Part shown: positions 22,085 through 34,117 of the stretch, piece by piece
Position numbering within the stretch: the first letter of the stretch is position 1
How the letters are laid out: the number at the start of each line of letters is the position of its first letter
Assembly: GCA_033032175.1 (NCBI GenBank)
Contig: CM065322.1
Span: 1,488,001-1,552,000, forward strand
Length of the DNA: 64,000 bases
Source of the DNA: Saturnia japonica
Lineage: Eukaryota; Arthropoda; Insecta; Lepidoptera; Saturniidae
Direction: 5' to 3'
Program-made: the position numbers and the translations under genes
The notes under the pieces: model-generated
What the model saw: only the letters and a program-made list of their open reading frames with translations
Databases searched by the model: none
What the model was told of the DNA's origin: nothing

Positions 22085-22215
22085 GCAAGCTAGGTGGGCA
22101 TTAAAAAAGCCCTATCACCATGCTATGTTTTCCTTCACCGAAAGCTCATACTCGTTACAGAGTTTAGAACTCACGTCAATCAACGCGATGTCCATACACG
22201 CTACCACTGAACCGT
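22085..22215 (-). repeat. tRNA-derived SINE B, reverse copy
   Basis: Reading on the minus strand gives a B-box-like region followed by the 'tgagctttcggtgaaggaaaac' block and 'gcatggtgatagggc'. Close relatives lie at 49440 (reverse), 26155 (reverse), 26340 and 27345. Confidence 0.6.
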
Positions 22216-22290
22216 CATTACTTCATTTCCATTATTCCCAGACAAAGAAATCTTATTATTATACTACGTTTTACTGATTGTATTTTTAAT

Positions 22291-22500
22291 CGACTTCAAC
22301 AAAAGACGGGAGAACACTCAAGTCGAATGTCGAATTTTTTAAATGGATTTTAAGCTATAACATCTTTGTTTATAAGCCGATTTGAATGATTTTTTTTTGT
22401 TGGATAGGGAATACCTCCAGAGTGGTTCCATTTTAATTTCATTGGACTTTCAACTTCGAAGATACACCAGGGAACTCTTCAAAATCATTGAAGTAGGTTT
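22291..22500 (+). repeat. Dispersed repeat family E
   Basis: Contains cgacttcaacaaaagacggg, atttgaatgatttttttttg, ttggatagggaatacctcca and cttcgaagatacaccaggga, in the family order. Confidence 0.7.
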
Positions 22501-23117
22501 TCCTTTTTTGTTAAAAATTGTCTTCTTTTATAGATTAATACTGATAAACATATGAAGCAGTGATACAGAAGACATCCCTAAAAACACAAAAAGTATGTGT
22601 TAATATAACACTAAAAGAACAAATGATATACCTATATGTTTATATGCTGGGGCTAAATAAAAGATCGCTAACACTTTCAAGTAATTATACATTACAGCGC
22701 GTACAGAATAACTGTCTTCGGTTAAGTGTTGACATACATTAAATTGGTTTATTATTAAAGCGAATGCCTGATGAACTATAATAGCAGAACCCAACGTGAA
22801 AGGCAATGCGCTGGAACATATGAGATATACTACGTGAAGAATTATTAAGACACGCTTAATAATTAAATAAAACGGAATGGGATACAAAGGGAACGCGCTT
22901 GTATCTCCCATTCCGCAGATGTACAATGTACGGACGTCATCTAAAGTCGCTAGGATTACCTCTCCGCGTCCCTAGGAATCCCTTTACGCCGGCTTACAGG
23001 GATAATTTAGTCGCATCCCTTCGCTAGTGTATATTATTCACAAGTATAACATGGAAGTACTGAATTCTGTGTAAGGGACATCAGGGATATTTCCAAATAT
23101 ATATTTATTTTTATATT
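22501..23117. other. No gene seen
   Basis: Overlapping short frames on both strands (22560-22926) have no recognisable motif. A GC-richer patch at 22930-23030 is unique in the window. Confidence 0.35.
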
Positions 23118-23350
23118 ACATAGGTGGCAAACAAGCATACGGCCTGCTGCTACCGTCGTCTATGGACACTTGTAATGCCGTAGGTATCACTAGCGCGTTA
23201 CTGATCTTGTACCCGCCTACCCCAAGTTACTCTGGAAACCTTATTCATCGCAGGAATGCCACACAAGGTTATTTGGCTGCGATCTTTTGTAGGGTGGAGG
23301 TATTCCACCAGACGGACTACCCCAAGTAGAGAGAAATATTCAAAGAAATC
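23118..23350 (+). repeat. Dispersed repeat family F
   Basis: Starts aggtggcaaacaagcatacg and runs through cccaagttactctggaaacc, acaaggttatttggctgcga and gggtggaggtattccaccag. Confidence 0.7.
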
Positions 23351-23384
23351 TATTTTTTTACGGAAGGTTTATATATACAATACA

Positions 23385-23515
23385 TTCCAATTAAGTTTTT
23401 TGTAGTAGAGAAAATTCAATTATTTGTATTCAAGTCGTCAAAAAATTATTTTCCGACATTTAAATGGCTTATGCTGGCTAAAGCTTATGAGATGTATCAA
23501 AATAATGTTCTAAAT
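23385..23515 (-). repeat. Dispersed repeat family N, reverse copy
   Basis: Reverse complement of the block at 19788-20010, including attatttgtattcaagtcgt and tgagatgtatcaaaataatg. Confidence 0.5.
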
Positions 23516-23894
23516 AATTATGTAGTTCTTTAAAAACCCTATAGAAAAGTTTGCGATGGAATATGTCTATCTCCTAAGGTTGCCTCACAGTAATCAATTT
23601 TATCTTCAACATAATAATTAAAAATATTATGTTACTTGCAAAGCTATTTCTGCAATTCTGTATTAATCTTTATCCAGATCAGTTTATTAGTTAACTTGGG
23701 CATTTAATGAAGATTAAAATTGTACTTTACAGTTTTCCATTTAAATAAATACCGTAGAAGATTTCACTAATTCAAGATTACCTGCGATTTAAGAAATTCC
23801 TCTGGGAAAAACCGGTCGCAGTCGGTTGGCCGGCACTCCCCTCTTATAATGAATTACGCGTCATTAACTAAGCGCACTATTCGTAAATATGAAG
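23516..23894. other. No gene seen
   Basis: AT-rich sequence, nothing recognised. Confidence 0.4.
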
Positions 23895-24125
23895 TTACAT
23901 AACATACCATCACGCCTGTATCCTCGGAGTGTTAGTCAATGGTGTTCGCCCACAGTTCGCCGCGTATGTTTTAGGTCTCATGTAATAGGGGTCGCCTATT
24001 CAAAGTTTGCCAAACTCCGAGTTTCTATTTAAAACCCAATAACATTTTGCTAGACCAGGGAATCGTACCTAGGATTTACAGCATAGCAGTGTTATTTAGA
24101 ACCACTAAGCTAATGAGGCAGTTAT
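23895..24125 (-). repeat. tRNA-derived SINE A, reverse copy
   Basis: Runs from the tail (acataccatcacgcctgtat) to the tRNA-like head, with the B-box complement at 24055-24070 and the A-box complement (ccactaagctaatgaggc) ending at 24119. It is near full length. Confidence 0.75.
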
Positions 24126-25704
24126 AAAGCTATGAACTATCAATATTAAAGCGATAAACTCTAAATCAGGCTTTTTTAAACATAAAATACACCACTTTCT
24201 AAATTGTACACATGCGAAGTTGAGGCGGGTCACTAGTATATGCATAAAATATTCAGAGTACAATCCCATACGTGACCATTTGATTCAAAACAAAGAATGC
24301 TTTGTTATGTGACAGTCACATACTAATATTTAAACTACGGGAATTCTTCAATCAAACAATTCTTTTATTTGTTTGAAGAATTTTTATTTTGTAATTTTTA
24401 TTTATATTATGGTGGTCGCGACCCAGTCCAGTAAAACAGCCTTACCACCCCGCTAACGGTATTTTCTCGTTCTTTACTCCACAGGGTGCACCACGGGCAG
24501 GTGAGATTGGATTGACCGTTTCAACTTTTAAAATGTAATTAGACATTTTTTTTATGTTAGGGATAATGGGTTATAAACTCACCACAGTAGCTTTGTTTTT
24601 GTAATTTTGCCGTCATCGGAAAGTCATTGTAAAATCAGTTATCATCACTAGCAAAATCATATCCTCCATTACATTTATAACAATTTCAAAAACATTTTAT
24701 TTTCAAAAGCACCCGTAAAATGTAGCATCAATTTCTGTAAATATTTTTCTCTCAATGGGACGTAAGATCTAGATTACTTTGTGCTCTCAAACGTACTCTA
24801 TTCGCTTGTTGGTAATAAGGGACCGTAGATTCATTTACTTCAACTAAAGCTACCTATTTTCTTGGAAAAGATTTTATTTCAAGATAAAATAGAGGGAGAC
24901 CTAACATTCCAATCACACTAGGCTTACAATTCTCGTTTACACTTTTAAATTTAATTTAGCTTAAATGTATCTTTGGTTCCGTTTTGTTTTGCCGGACTGC
25001 GAAAAAGTAGGGTTATGTTTTTCGAGCGTATTTGTGTATATATGTATATTTCTTTTGCACGCTTTGTAGTCTAAACGACTTGATGGATTTTAGCATACGA
25101 GGTGTCATTAGATTAATCTTAATTGTACGAGTGACAGGCTATATAATATTTAAGTATGACTTCTGGTATCAAATAAAATCCTAAAATAAAAATGTATATT
25201 TTTTCTAGTGAAGGGTTTTTATTGCAGTCGGACTTTTTGTTTCCTATTTAATACTTGTTTTATTAGCTTGTTTTTTATTGTTTTATTATTTTATTTTATT
25301 GGCTTTACTATTAAAAAGCTGAATGTACCGAGCTATTATAAAAAAGGTTTGCTGGTATTCCTTTGGAGGAAGGAGTCCGTAGTCCGACTCGCACTTGACC
25401 GATTTTCGGTTGGCCGTACCTACAAACTTTTTTGGGAGCTGAATCCGCGCCTGTCTATATTTTGTAATATTGGTGGCATTTTACGTAACGTAGTTCGGTT
25501 ATTTTGTTCAATGAAAGTAAATTAGAAATAATAACTAGAAGCATGTAATTTAAGTTGTCACAAAAACTTCCTTGACAATTTTAAGAAGAGACCTACCAGC
25601 TTTTTGAAGCTTTGCTTGCATTCTAAATATTACAAAAATATTCTATTCACGTGAAAAAGTTATAATTGTGTACAAACACTCTTTTCCATTAAATAATAAT
25701 AAGA
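24126..25704. other. No gene seen
   Basis: About 1.6 kb without a supported gene. A short stretch at 24408-24470 (atggtggtcgcgaccc, ttaccaccccgctaac) resembles the head of the 108-bp satellite unit. The 105-codon frame at 25208-25525 has no known motif and no start context or homologue I can name. Confidence 0.35.
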
Positions 25705-25955
25705 ACATAACATACCATCACGCTTGTATTCCCCGAAGGGTTAGGCAGAGGTGTAACCATATTTCGCCGAGTATGTTTTTAGGTCCCATGTAATAGGGGG
25801 CGAGCCTATTGCCATTAATCGGGCACGAAGCCAAACTCCGAGCTGCCACTGAGAATTTCATAGGAAAAACCCATTAACACTTTGTTGGACCTGGGAATCG
25901 AACCCAGGACCTCGATCATAGCAATTGCGCTTACGACCACTAGGCTAACGAGCCA
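25705..25955 (-). repeat. tRNA-derived SINE A, reverse copy
   Basis: Starts acataacataccatcacgct, contains attccccgaagggttaggca, the gggcgagcctattgccatta block, gctggacctgggaatcgaac-like B-box complement and the A-box complement near 25940. One of the best preserved copies. Confidence 0.8.
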
Positions 25956-26154
25956 GTTCGAGTAACGAAGGCAGTAAAGAGAAAGAAAGCATTATTTCCT
26001 TCTTTGTCTGATCACTCTAATCCATATTGTTAGAAGAAAAGACAGCTAAACATAAAGAATTACTTATATTTTATCAACGTTTATAAGTAAGGTTAAGTTT
26101 ACATATGGAATATGATTGTTATACGTTAAACTTAGAAGTAGAGCTGGCTCTCAA

Positions 26155-26295
26155 GTTGAGCTGCCTCTCAAATGGATCTGCCAGAACATACCTTCTTGGC
26201 AACACTTTTGACGGTAGTAGCAAACCAGGCGGCCATTAAATACCCTATCATCATGACATGGTTTCATTATGACGTGTTTTCCACTTGGTGTGCAT
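26155..26295 (-). repeat. SINE B, reverse arm of an inverted pair
   Basis: Contains agctgcctctcaaatggatc, tcttggcaacacttttgacg and accctatcatcatgacatgg, the reverse complement of blocks in the copy at 26340-26575 and 27345-27570. Confidence 0.55.
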
Positions 26296-26339
26296 AACCA
26301 GCTGTATGTAGGAGTCTTTGCTAGGCTTAACAAATGATA

Positions 26340-26575
26340 ACAAAGAAGGAATGAAGGCTCAGTTGCTAGCGTATACGGACTTCGCGTCGATCGACATGAG
26401 TTATCCTTGCAATGAGCTTTCGGGGAAGGAATACAATGTGATTAACCATAGCAGCATTTTCTACCCATCACCCTCAAGTTGCAAATCTGTCGTCAAACAT
26501 CTATGTGTTCCGTTAGCTGCACTTGAAAACCTGTTTCCGTATTTTCAACTTGGGCCATATCTTCATTTATTATTG
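26340..26575 (+). repeat. SINE B, forward arm of an inverted pair
   Basis: Includes tccttgcaatgagctttcgg, ggaaggaatacaatgtgatt, accctcaagttgcaaatctg and tagctgcacttgaaaacctg, all found in the same order at 27345-27570. An open frame through it (26318-26611) is accidental. Confidence 0.6.
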
Positions 26576-26679
26576 GGTGAGATTGAGACTAAACGCAAAA
26601 AAGGTATTTAAAATAGGTTCTCTTACGTCATCGCTTGATTTCATGTGGGACTGTAATTTCTATTACATACATACATAGA

Positions 26680-26975
26680 TAAATCAGGCCCCTTTCCCAA
26701 CGTGATAGGCGGAGACCATGTCCTTCCACTTGCTACGATCCTGACATACATCTTTCTCTTCTTCGATATTCAGCAATCTCATGCATTGTCGTCGGTTTAG
26801 AGTAAGTACTCTTGACCTAACCTTTCTTCAGAACGTTCCCGATTTGATCGAGGAACGTTCGTTTAGTACTTCCTCTTCCAACGTTCCCATTCACAGTCAC
26901 CTTATAAATCTAGACAGATTTCTTCTTTTCTCCATCCTCTCTACATTGGCCAATCCATCTGAGCATTAGATAGTT
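26680..26975 (-). pseudogene. RTE-type LINE C-terminus, minus strand
   Basis: On the minus strand the order is WIGQCREDGEKKK, IKVTVNGNVGRGSTKRTFLD, QIGNVLKKG, VKSTYSKPTTMHEIAEY and DRSKWKDMVSAYHVGKGA. This matches the RTE ORF end also seen at 3999-4178, but it keeps about 40 codons more. Internal stops and frame changes show it is dead. Confidence 0.75.
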
Positions 26976-27344
26976 CCTAATAAACTCCAGTATTTAGAAA
27001 AACTTAAATATTTGTATATTATAATAATAAAATTCTTTATTCTAATAAGACATTTCAAAGTACGTAGTTTGAATTGAATTCTTAATACAAAGAAATGAAA
27101 TTTTGAATAATAAATCTCCTTAATTATATGTACGTGGATTTATTAATAACGAAGTCTTTTTTAAAAGAAAATACACTTCAACTTTGAAGACTTAAATTAA
27201 TCAAATGTTTCTTATTCAACGTTAAGAATATGAATTAACTTGCGAATCATAAATTCATGGGACTGTTTTATATATCCTCTATCATTGTTTTATAGGTTTA
27301 CGTTTGACAGTATTCTCGTGTGATGTTAATTGAGATGTGTTTCA
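26976..27344. other. No gene seen
   Basis: AT-rich sequence, nothing recognised. Confidence 0.4.
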
Positions 27345-27570
27345 GCTTGGAAACACGCTAAGCATGAAATTACTCGTTCAAAGCCGACGTGGGTTTGAAT
27401 CCTTGCAATGAGCCTGAACTTTCGGTGAAGGAAAACATTTTGATGAAACCGTAGCATTTTGGTAGCATTTTTCTTAATATCGGCCTGGTTAGCTACCACC
27501 CTCCAGTTGCAAATCTGTCTCCAAGCACCTATGGTGTGTGTTCCGGCAGCTGTACTTGAGAGCCAGTCTT
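27345..27570 (+). repeat. tRNA-derived SINE B, forward copy
   Basis: Contains a B-box-like gtgggtttgaatcc, then tgcaatgagcctgaactttc, ggtgaaggaaaacattttga, gctaccaccctccagttgca and gcagctgtacttgagagcca. This order is a widespread lepidopteran SINE pattern. Confidence 0.7.
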
Positions 27571-27729
27571 CCACTAGACTTAATTAACGCTAAGCCCTTA
27601 AAGATAAAAAAGTACAACTGTTTTTAGACTTTTGCTGGTAGAACACGATAATTGTGTTGGATTGTAAACAAAGTGAAACACCTACCAGACCCGTTCTTGT
27701 GACTCTCTTTTATTTTGTCACATTTCGAA

Positions 27730-27880
27730 TTCAGAGAGCCTATATTCAGCTGCCAAGAGGGTTGCAGGTCGACATGAGAGCGGCGTTCGTCGATGGATCG
27801 CCGATCTCTCAGTGGTAGCCGTTGTTTATGAAGTGTACTGCGCTTACCATAAGGCACTGTGTCGACATTTTTCCGTGCTA
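27730..27880 (+). repeat. LINE 3' end family G
   Basis: Shares catgagagcggcg, gatctctcagtggt and tgcgcttaccat with the fuller copy at 38640-38905. Only the 3' untranslated part remains. Confidence 0.5.
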
Positions 27881-27989
27881 ATAAAATAAACTACTAATGT
27901 ACACCTATAGCTAGCAAGAAAATTCTTTACTATATTAGAAGTACTTTCGTAATGTTAGAAACAAAATCATAACACTTCTTACTTACTTG

Positions 27990-28290
27990 ATATATACTTC
28001 CCGTGTACAAAATTGTAACCTAGTCGATTAAGTTTTTTTTTTAATTTGTTTTAGTATTATTGACAATTTTTGTACCCTGTGTATTATATTATAGAATGAT
28101 ATATGCTTTCCATGTTCATACAAATCGGTTGACACTTAAAAAAATGTACGTTTTTTTGTTTTTAATGTTATTTCTAAAAGTATCATTCTTATAGCATATT
28201 AATTGAACAATGACGTATGCTGCCCGTATATAAAATTAAATACAAATAGGCCGGATAAACGAACAGACAGACTGAAAAAAAAATGTAATT
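27990..28290 (+). repeat. Dispersed repeat family L
   Basis: Two diverged sub-units contain 'ttcttatagcatattaattg', 'atgacgtatgctgcccgta' and 'tacaaataggccgg', followed by a cagacagactg end. Related to 13740-14165. Confidence 0.45.
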
Positions 28291-28319
28291 TTCAAGATAA
28301 TACTATCTATAATCTATAT

Positions 28320-28560
28320 AAATTATTAAATCTGTAGTACCGTCTGTACATTTCTTATTTTTCCAAAATGTCCCAATAGGCATACTATATAAACAATACA
28401 GATCACTAATATGCTATAAAAAAATATTTTTTCTGTCTTTTTGTTTGTATGTCGAGCTTTAACTTCAAAACGGCTTGGGCGATTCTTATGAAATTTTATA
28501 TACGGGATGCTTATGTCATTGGTCAATTGATAGGGTATATGAATATTCAATATAACTTTT
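28320..28560 (-). repeat. Probable repeat tail
   Basis: Contains tttgtatgtcgagctttaac and aaaacggcttgggcgattct, a phrase type (addressing an 'aaatcggttgggcgattc' core) that is common in lepidopteran repeats. The small minus-strand ORF in it is not supported. Confidence 0.35.
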
Positions 28561-29329
28561 AGAAATCGTAAAAAAAAAATATTTTAATAATAGGTGAAAA
28601 TTGAACAGTAACAGATACAACTCCACTAAAGTTCGTAACAAAAAATATACCAATCCTGTCATTAAAATTAGTTAGATTTACGTAAATTAGTGGCATGTCT
28701 TACAAATATCAAACAATTACCTAATGAGCATCGTGGATGCTAGTCATTACTATTAAAAGCAACCAGAAACACAGTAACTGGAAAAAGTAACAAGGAAAAG
28801 AACAAAAAAAAACTCGGATCGCGCGATGTACAGAAAAATATCTTTGTAGGTAAAGTATTTTTTACTCTGCACGTTTCTAGATCGTGAAATCTTTTCGATA
28901 AACTAAGGGCCTCGTTATCTGAGGATAAACGAGATATAGCAAGATCATTTATAAATATAAGAACTGTTTTTTCTTTGAGGTTTATATATTTATTTCACAA
29001 AGAAATATATCAAAATGCATTTGTAGTAAATCTTCTTTGAATTTGTAGCGGCATATTATTTATTCGGGAAGAGCAGCGAGCGATTCGGCGGTTTCGTGCG
29101 GTTCATTAACGAGAGCATACTCATCTCGTGATTAGTTAGTTAGCTGTTTATTAGATTAGATGGGTTATATCCACATAATATCTTACACACTAGACACCCA
29201 AATCAACCTCACTTGCATGTGCCATATTGATGAGTAACGAACGAGGAAAACGCGATAGCGTGGTTGTAGAACCTCTACAGACCGACTTAGTTCTGACCCA
29301 CGTCCACGATGCATATTGAAAAGCCCGTC
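28561..29329. other. No gene seen
   Basis: No gene. Bases 29040-29160 are unique and slightly less AT-rich. Confidence 0.4.
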
Positions 29330-29610
29330 ATAATTCACTATGCGCGTAGTGTTTTGGGGACAAATTTTTTTTATAATAGCTCGGCACATTGACGGTACTG
29401 CCCCTGATGGTACGCAACACAATCCAAACACAACGATGACCACCGAGAGATCTAAATCTATCAGCGGTCGCTGCTGTCATGCCAGCCTGCATAAATATCT
29501 CTTCACGTTACGCTTGAAGGACCCGAAGTCGTAAGAAGAAGGGAACAGACTGGTCGGGAGATTGTTCCACAGTTACACGATACGACAAAGATAAGTTATA
29601 GAGAACTTTT
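29330..29610 (-). repeat. LINE 3' end family G, reverse copy
   Basis: Reverse complement of the copy at 38640-38905: gatgaccaccgagagatcta, tgccagcctgcataaatatc, cacgttacgcttgaaggacc and a degenerate version of the 'WN.LP' coding end (ggtcgggagattgttccaca). Confidence 0.65.
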
Positions 29611-29817
29611 TTTCATATCTGGGTTCTATTTACGCATGTCAGCATGTTAGTGATCACTGATAATGGATTTTTGACATTATATCGGTACTCACGACTTTTT
29701 AGGATTATACTGAACACAGTCCTCCATTTTGCATTACTACTGCTAAAAACCCTTTTACAAAATAATATATTTGTCAACCTTTTACAAATCGAATGATTTT
29801 TTTTGTTTAAACAACTA

Positions 29818-29915
29818 AGGTGACAAACAATCCTGCGGGCCGCTTCATGGTAAGCGGTTACCGTAGACTATGGTCGCTTGTAACACCATAGGTATCACTA
29901 GCGCATTTTGGTATA
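29818..29915 (+). repeat. Dispersed repeat family F, partial
   Basis: Shows gtgacaaacaatcctgcggg, catggtaagcggttaccgta and cttgtaacaccataggtatc, then loses similarity. Confidence 0.6.
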
Positions 29916-31254
29916 GAGATAGAAAGGACCTTGGGAAATGACATAGGCTACGTTTTGTAGCAATAATAAAACTTTAAGGGATGCCAATAAGGGACGAAAG
30001 TTTGTAAGAAAACATAGGACGCCAATGCGCATATGCGGTAATGGTGAAATGACATCGGTTTCCACGCCAACTGGTTTGTTGATTGATTGTCATTGATATT
30101 ATTACCTTAGATTAAAATAATAATATAAATACCGCACATAGTACAAACAGGTGACGCCGAGTTAAGCTATCTGTGTGCGCAACAGTAGTACCTATTTGTA
30201 TAAGTTTGTGATTGTGTGCGTAGTGTTACCATTTTTTTTAAATCAAATTTACATCTTTATGTAATGAATGAAACAAAATAAACATGAAATATTAAACTCT
30301 ATTTCATATAGCAAATCAAAAAAAATATAAACCTTGATTTTGCGACAATTTTCGATAATACTGTCGTTTGGCTTCTGCATTTCGAAATGTTATTTTTAAT
30401 TTTGAAATTTGGTGTCATCTTATGCACTAGTCGACTATATTCGTCGTTGAATTGGCCTCGCGGTGTGACCACCAAACTTGTAGGAACTGTTGTATTGTGT
30501 TAGTATGTTAACTGCCTGTTTACTACTGTCATGTTACTTCCACTATAATTAAATAACATATAACAATATTGTAAGGGTACGAAACATGCATACATACGTA
30601 CATACGAAATCAAATATTTACAAGGAATGTAAGGGATTAATGTGGCCACGGTTTTTCATTTGACCCTGGTACATAAGTTCAAGGACGGCTACGTGTATAA
30701 TATTTTATCAATTTACCACGAAGGGCTTGTTCCGTCAGTGACAAATATTAGCTTTTATGCATACATTATCATTTGTCTAGTGATAATTTTCTGTTGTCGA
30801 CCAAGGTTGACCAAAATTTTTTAATTACGACTTCTCAACCGGATTTCCTTTCGACAACACTTCACGAATCATTATATTTTAACCCCCGTATTACAGCTTA
30901 AGATAGGATAGGTTGGATTAAAATTCAGGACTTACCTTCACAGTCACCTTCACTGGACGAGCACTCACTTTAAAGTTAATATCGGGTTTTTATGCGTCTT
31001 CTACTTTAAATTGATCGGATCACTCGCGAGGCCATTTGCTCGTTAGTTTTAAAGCACGGTGAAGAAGTTGTTGATATTCTCAACGTTAGAGGGCGCGAAT
31101 GTCGCTTATGTTGCGCGGTCGCGCGTGGCGCTGTCATTAATTAAGCTTGTTCATCCCTATTTAAACCTCTTATGGGATTCATTTTCAAAACTCTTTTCAT
31201 AGTACTTATAAAGATATATAGTATATAGGCGTTATACATACATAGGCAATAATG
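29916..31254. other. No gene seen
   Basis: About 1.3 kb without a supported gene. The patch 31020-31140 is GC-richer and unique in the window, with no splice-flanked open frame that I trust. Confidence 0.35.
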
Positions 31255-31815
31255 TATCTTTTAAATATCGTCGCGACCTCCCTCTCTCGCGGCAACTCAA
31301 GCCTAGGTCCCTTTCTCGGTGTGAAACCCTTGAGTCTGGCAGCCGTCCGCGCGATATACACGTGCCACTGCACGTGTAATCACTTATCTACCCACATACA
31401 TCATTACACAGAATATGTTCATACATACGAGCAAACCACATAGGTATATAGGTTCTGTAAGGAGCCCTTTTTCTTTTTTTTTACGCTAATTAGTGTAGAC
31501 CATAAATTTCGGATCACTAAGTACATACACACATATTCCTTCCCTCCTCCTAGGAGTCAGGGACATGTATATATTAATTTAGTTCAAATTTTATAGATAT
31601 TGAATTAGTCAATTTCCGACTTCTTTGCAATGGCGGCAACAGCCCATGCCGAGGTCCGGTCACTTTGGCACCCTTGCGCCCTTGTTGCCCACGATTTCGC
31701 GGCTGAGTGCCTTAAGCACTCGCCTCCAAGCCAGGTAAAGCTGTAAAAGCCATCAGCTGCTCTGTTTTTGGATAGGGCCCCTCAGGCTAATAGTAAGGTC
31801 AGATCGAAAAAAATG
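31255..31815 (+). mobile_element. LINE 3' end family M, plus-strand copy
   Basis: Nearly parallel to the reverse complement of 15909-16480: gacctccctctctcgcggca, aagcctaggtccctttctc, ccttaagcactcgcctccaa, gctgtaaaagccatcagctg, ttttggatagggcccctcag, then an A-rich tail near 31808. The tail places its 3' end at the right. Shorter copies of the last part occur at 48513-48609 and 54205-54290. No intact ORF. Confidence 0.6.
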
Positions 31816-32326
31816 TAAATAATGAAAGATTTCGAAGTAGTAATTCCAGAGATTCCACATAGACAAACTTACAAAATTCGAACTTTCTTATAATATTATT
31901 ATAGATCAGTATAAAAACCATTGATAGAATACGAGTAACCTTTATTTTACTTTGATACATTTAACGACAAAATTGAGATATCAATTTCGCTTATACATCC
32001 CCCGTTCACATCAGTTTAATGGCATCCATGGATCTCGATACAAGCGTCGTCAAACTTTAGTACAGTCGTGAAATAAACTGTTAAAACGTGGCTTCCAGCC
32101 AGAAACGTGAATTATCGATGGGTAGGATAATTACAATACAAGTGTTTTGAACAAAAGACAAGATCCGTTTTTTTTTTTTTAAATTAAAGCTAGGTAGAAT
32201 TTGTACAATTTACCACCTTTATTTCGAAACCATGATATCATTAACTTTTTCATGTATTTTTTCCTGGGTAGCATTTAAGAAGCTACTTAACACCTTTTTG
32301 TTTTTGTCCAAGATACTGCTATCTTT
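31816..32326. other. No gene seen
   Basis: AT-rich sequence, nothing recognised. Confidence 0.4.
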
Positions 32327-32690
32327 GACCAGTTCATGTTACCTGTGATGGCTTATGGTACTGAAACAGGGCCACTAACATGGGCCTCATAAGAAAGCTC
32401 AAGGATACTCAAGCAGCAATGGAGTGCGCTATGCTTGAAGTTTCTCTGCACGATCGAATCCGAAATGAGGTTATCTATACAAGAACTAACGTGACCGATA
32501 TAGCCCTTAGAATTGGTGGATTTACGTAGCAGTATGCAGGGGTCACATTGCCCATAGAACGAGTGGTCAATGGAGTCGAAGAGTTTTGGAGTGGTGACCG
32601 CATATGTGAATACAGCGTGGGCACACCCACCACAAGCTGGATGCGTTCGTTGTAGCAATATTTAGAGATGACCCATATCCAACAGTCCAC
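32327..32690 (+). pseudogene. RTE-type LINE fragment, post-catalytic region
   Basis: Starts DQFMLPVMAYGTETGPLT, close to the conserved 'D.CVLPVMTYG.ETW.LT' of RTE-type ORFs. It is followed, in shifting frames, by remnants of 'IRKLK.TQ.AMERAMLGVSL.DRIRNE', of 'R..VTDIA.RI..LKW.WAGH.AR' and of a 'VGRPPTRW' segment. At least three frame changes and several stops make it a dead copy. Confidence 0.7.
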
Positions 32691-33059
32691 GTTTTTCTGG
32701 CAAATAGACAGATGGATTACTATTAAAGAAATAAATATAAAGTAATAACCATATTTATTAGGAAAAAACTGTCTGTATTCATGGCTATAGACTCGTGGGT
32801 GAGCATTACCAAGAAAAACAATTTCAATGTAAATGAATTTCAGCGTGGGTGTTTCTAGTTAGATTTTCTACCTACACAATCCATGACGACACACCCACCT
32901 GATTCATGTCTGTAGATAAATCATAAATTGGGTAACTGTAAAGGTTATTAAGTGAATTAATCAACTTATTTTATCAAAACTAGTCTCGAATAATTGTATG
33001 AAATGCTATAGCAATAACTTAAAGTTAAAGGTAAGTAAGTTAAAATATTATTTTATCCA
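32691..33059. other. No gene seen
   Basis: AT-rich sequence, nothing recognised. Confidence 0.4.
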
Positions 33060-33285
33060 AAAAGCAGTCCGACTGGTGGAAGCCTCCACCCCACAGAAGA
33101 TCGCAGGAAATAACCTTGTGTTGAGTTTCTGCAGTGAATACGGTTACCAGAGCACCTTGGGGTAAGGGGGTTCAAACTCGGGAACGCGCTAGTAATACCT
33201 ATGGTATTACAAGCCTCCATAGGCTACGGTAGCCGCTTATCATCAGCGGGCCGTATGCTTGTTTGCCATCATAGTTGTTTTAAAT
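33060..33285 (-). repeat. Dispersed repeat family F, reverse copy
   Basis: Reverse complement of the copies at 12972 and 23118: ccgactggtggaagcctcca, accagagcaccttggggtaa, agcgggccgtatgcttgttt. Confidence 0.7.
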
Positions 33286-33808
33286 AAAAGTAGTTTGTAC
33301 AAATCGCCATTGACGTTATCGTGGCCATTGAAAATTAAATGAATAAAGACAGAAACAATATCGTCTACATAACAATTAGAAATTTCAAAGCAAAATTTGC
33401 ACAGATTTGTAGGGCTTGTATTAAGAGTGACTCACGTTGGGCCCGCACTTAGTAATTTAGAATAATTGAACATAAAGCTAATAGAGTTTTGTTAGAAATC
33501 ATGAAATTTATTAATTAATTTTCATACATTTTAAATTATGTTATAAACCAAATACATATTTAAATTTCATTAAATATTATATAATAGTTTAGATTAATAC
33601 AAAATGGTTAGTGTTTTCTGGAAATACTAGAAGAGTGAATTATTGTCTTCTATAAATATATTACTTCATACCGCTACTTGGTTTGGCCCACACATTTAAT
33701 TGAAAATAACACTATATTATCATATAACAATCATGTCAAAAGATGAATGTCAAATTTTATTGGATTATCCATCAAATTTTTGAGAAATTGGAATTGACAA
33801 AAAATAAC
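33286..33808. other. No gene seen
   Basis: AT-rich sequence between a repeat and the Tc1 element; nothing recognised. Confidence 0.4.
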
Positions 33809-33810
33809 TA

Positions 33811-33838
33811 CACACATCAAAAAAGTCTAAGCAACATG
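33811..33838 (+). repeat. Left terminal inverted repeat of the Tc1 element
   Basis: Begins cacacatcaaaaaagtctaa and ends gcaacatg. It pairs with 35382-35409 with one mismatch in 28. Confidence 0.92.
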
Positions 33839-34117
33839 CGTGATATTACAAATTTTTCCATTTATGTTAATTAATTTCTAAATATTTACTCAAACAAAGT
33901 GCGTAGGTAAGTAAACTTTTTTGTTATTGATGACAAACTGGCTGGTTGTAAAAAAAAAATTTGATTATGTTTTGTTTTTTCATAAAATTCAAATGACTGC
34001 GAATTTCTTTGAATTTAAGTGCGTTTTAATTGCTACGTTTAGTCTTGATTTTATAATTTTACCAACCATTTAAATAAAGTTAGCGTCAAAATTGAATTGT
34101 TAGATATTCTTTACGTC

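Noticed and set aside
25208..25525. 105-codon ORF
   Set aside because: No start codon context, motif or splice support; composition equals that of the surroundings.
26318..26611. 97-codon ORF
   Set aside because: It lies in a SINE B copy whose other copies do not keep the frame.
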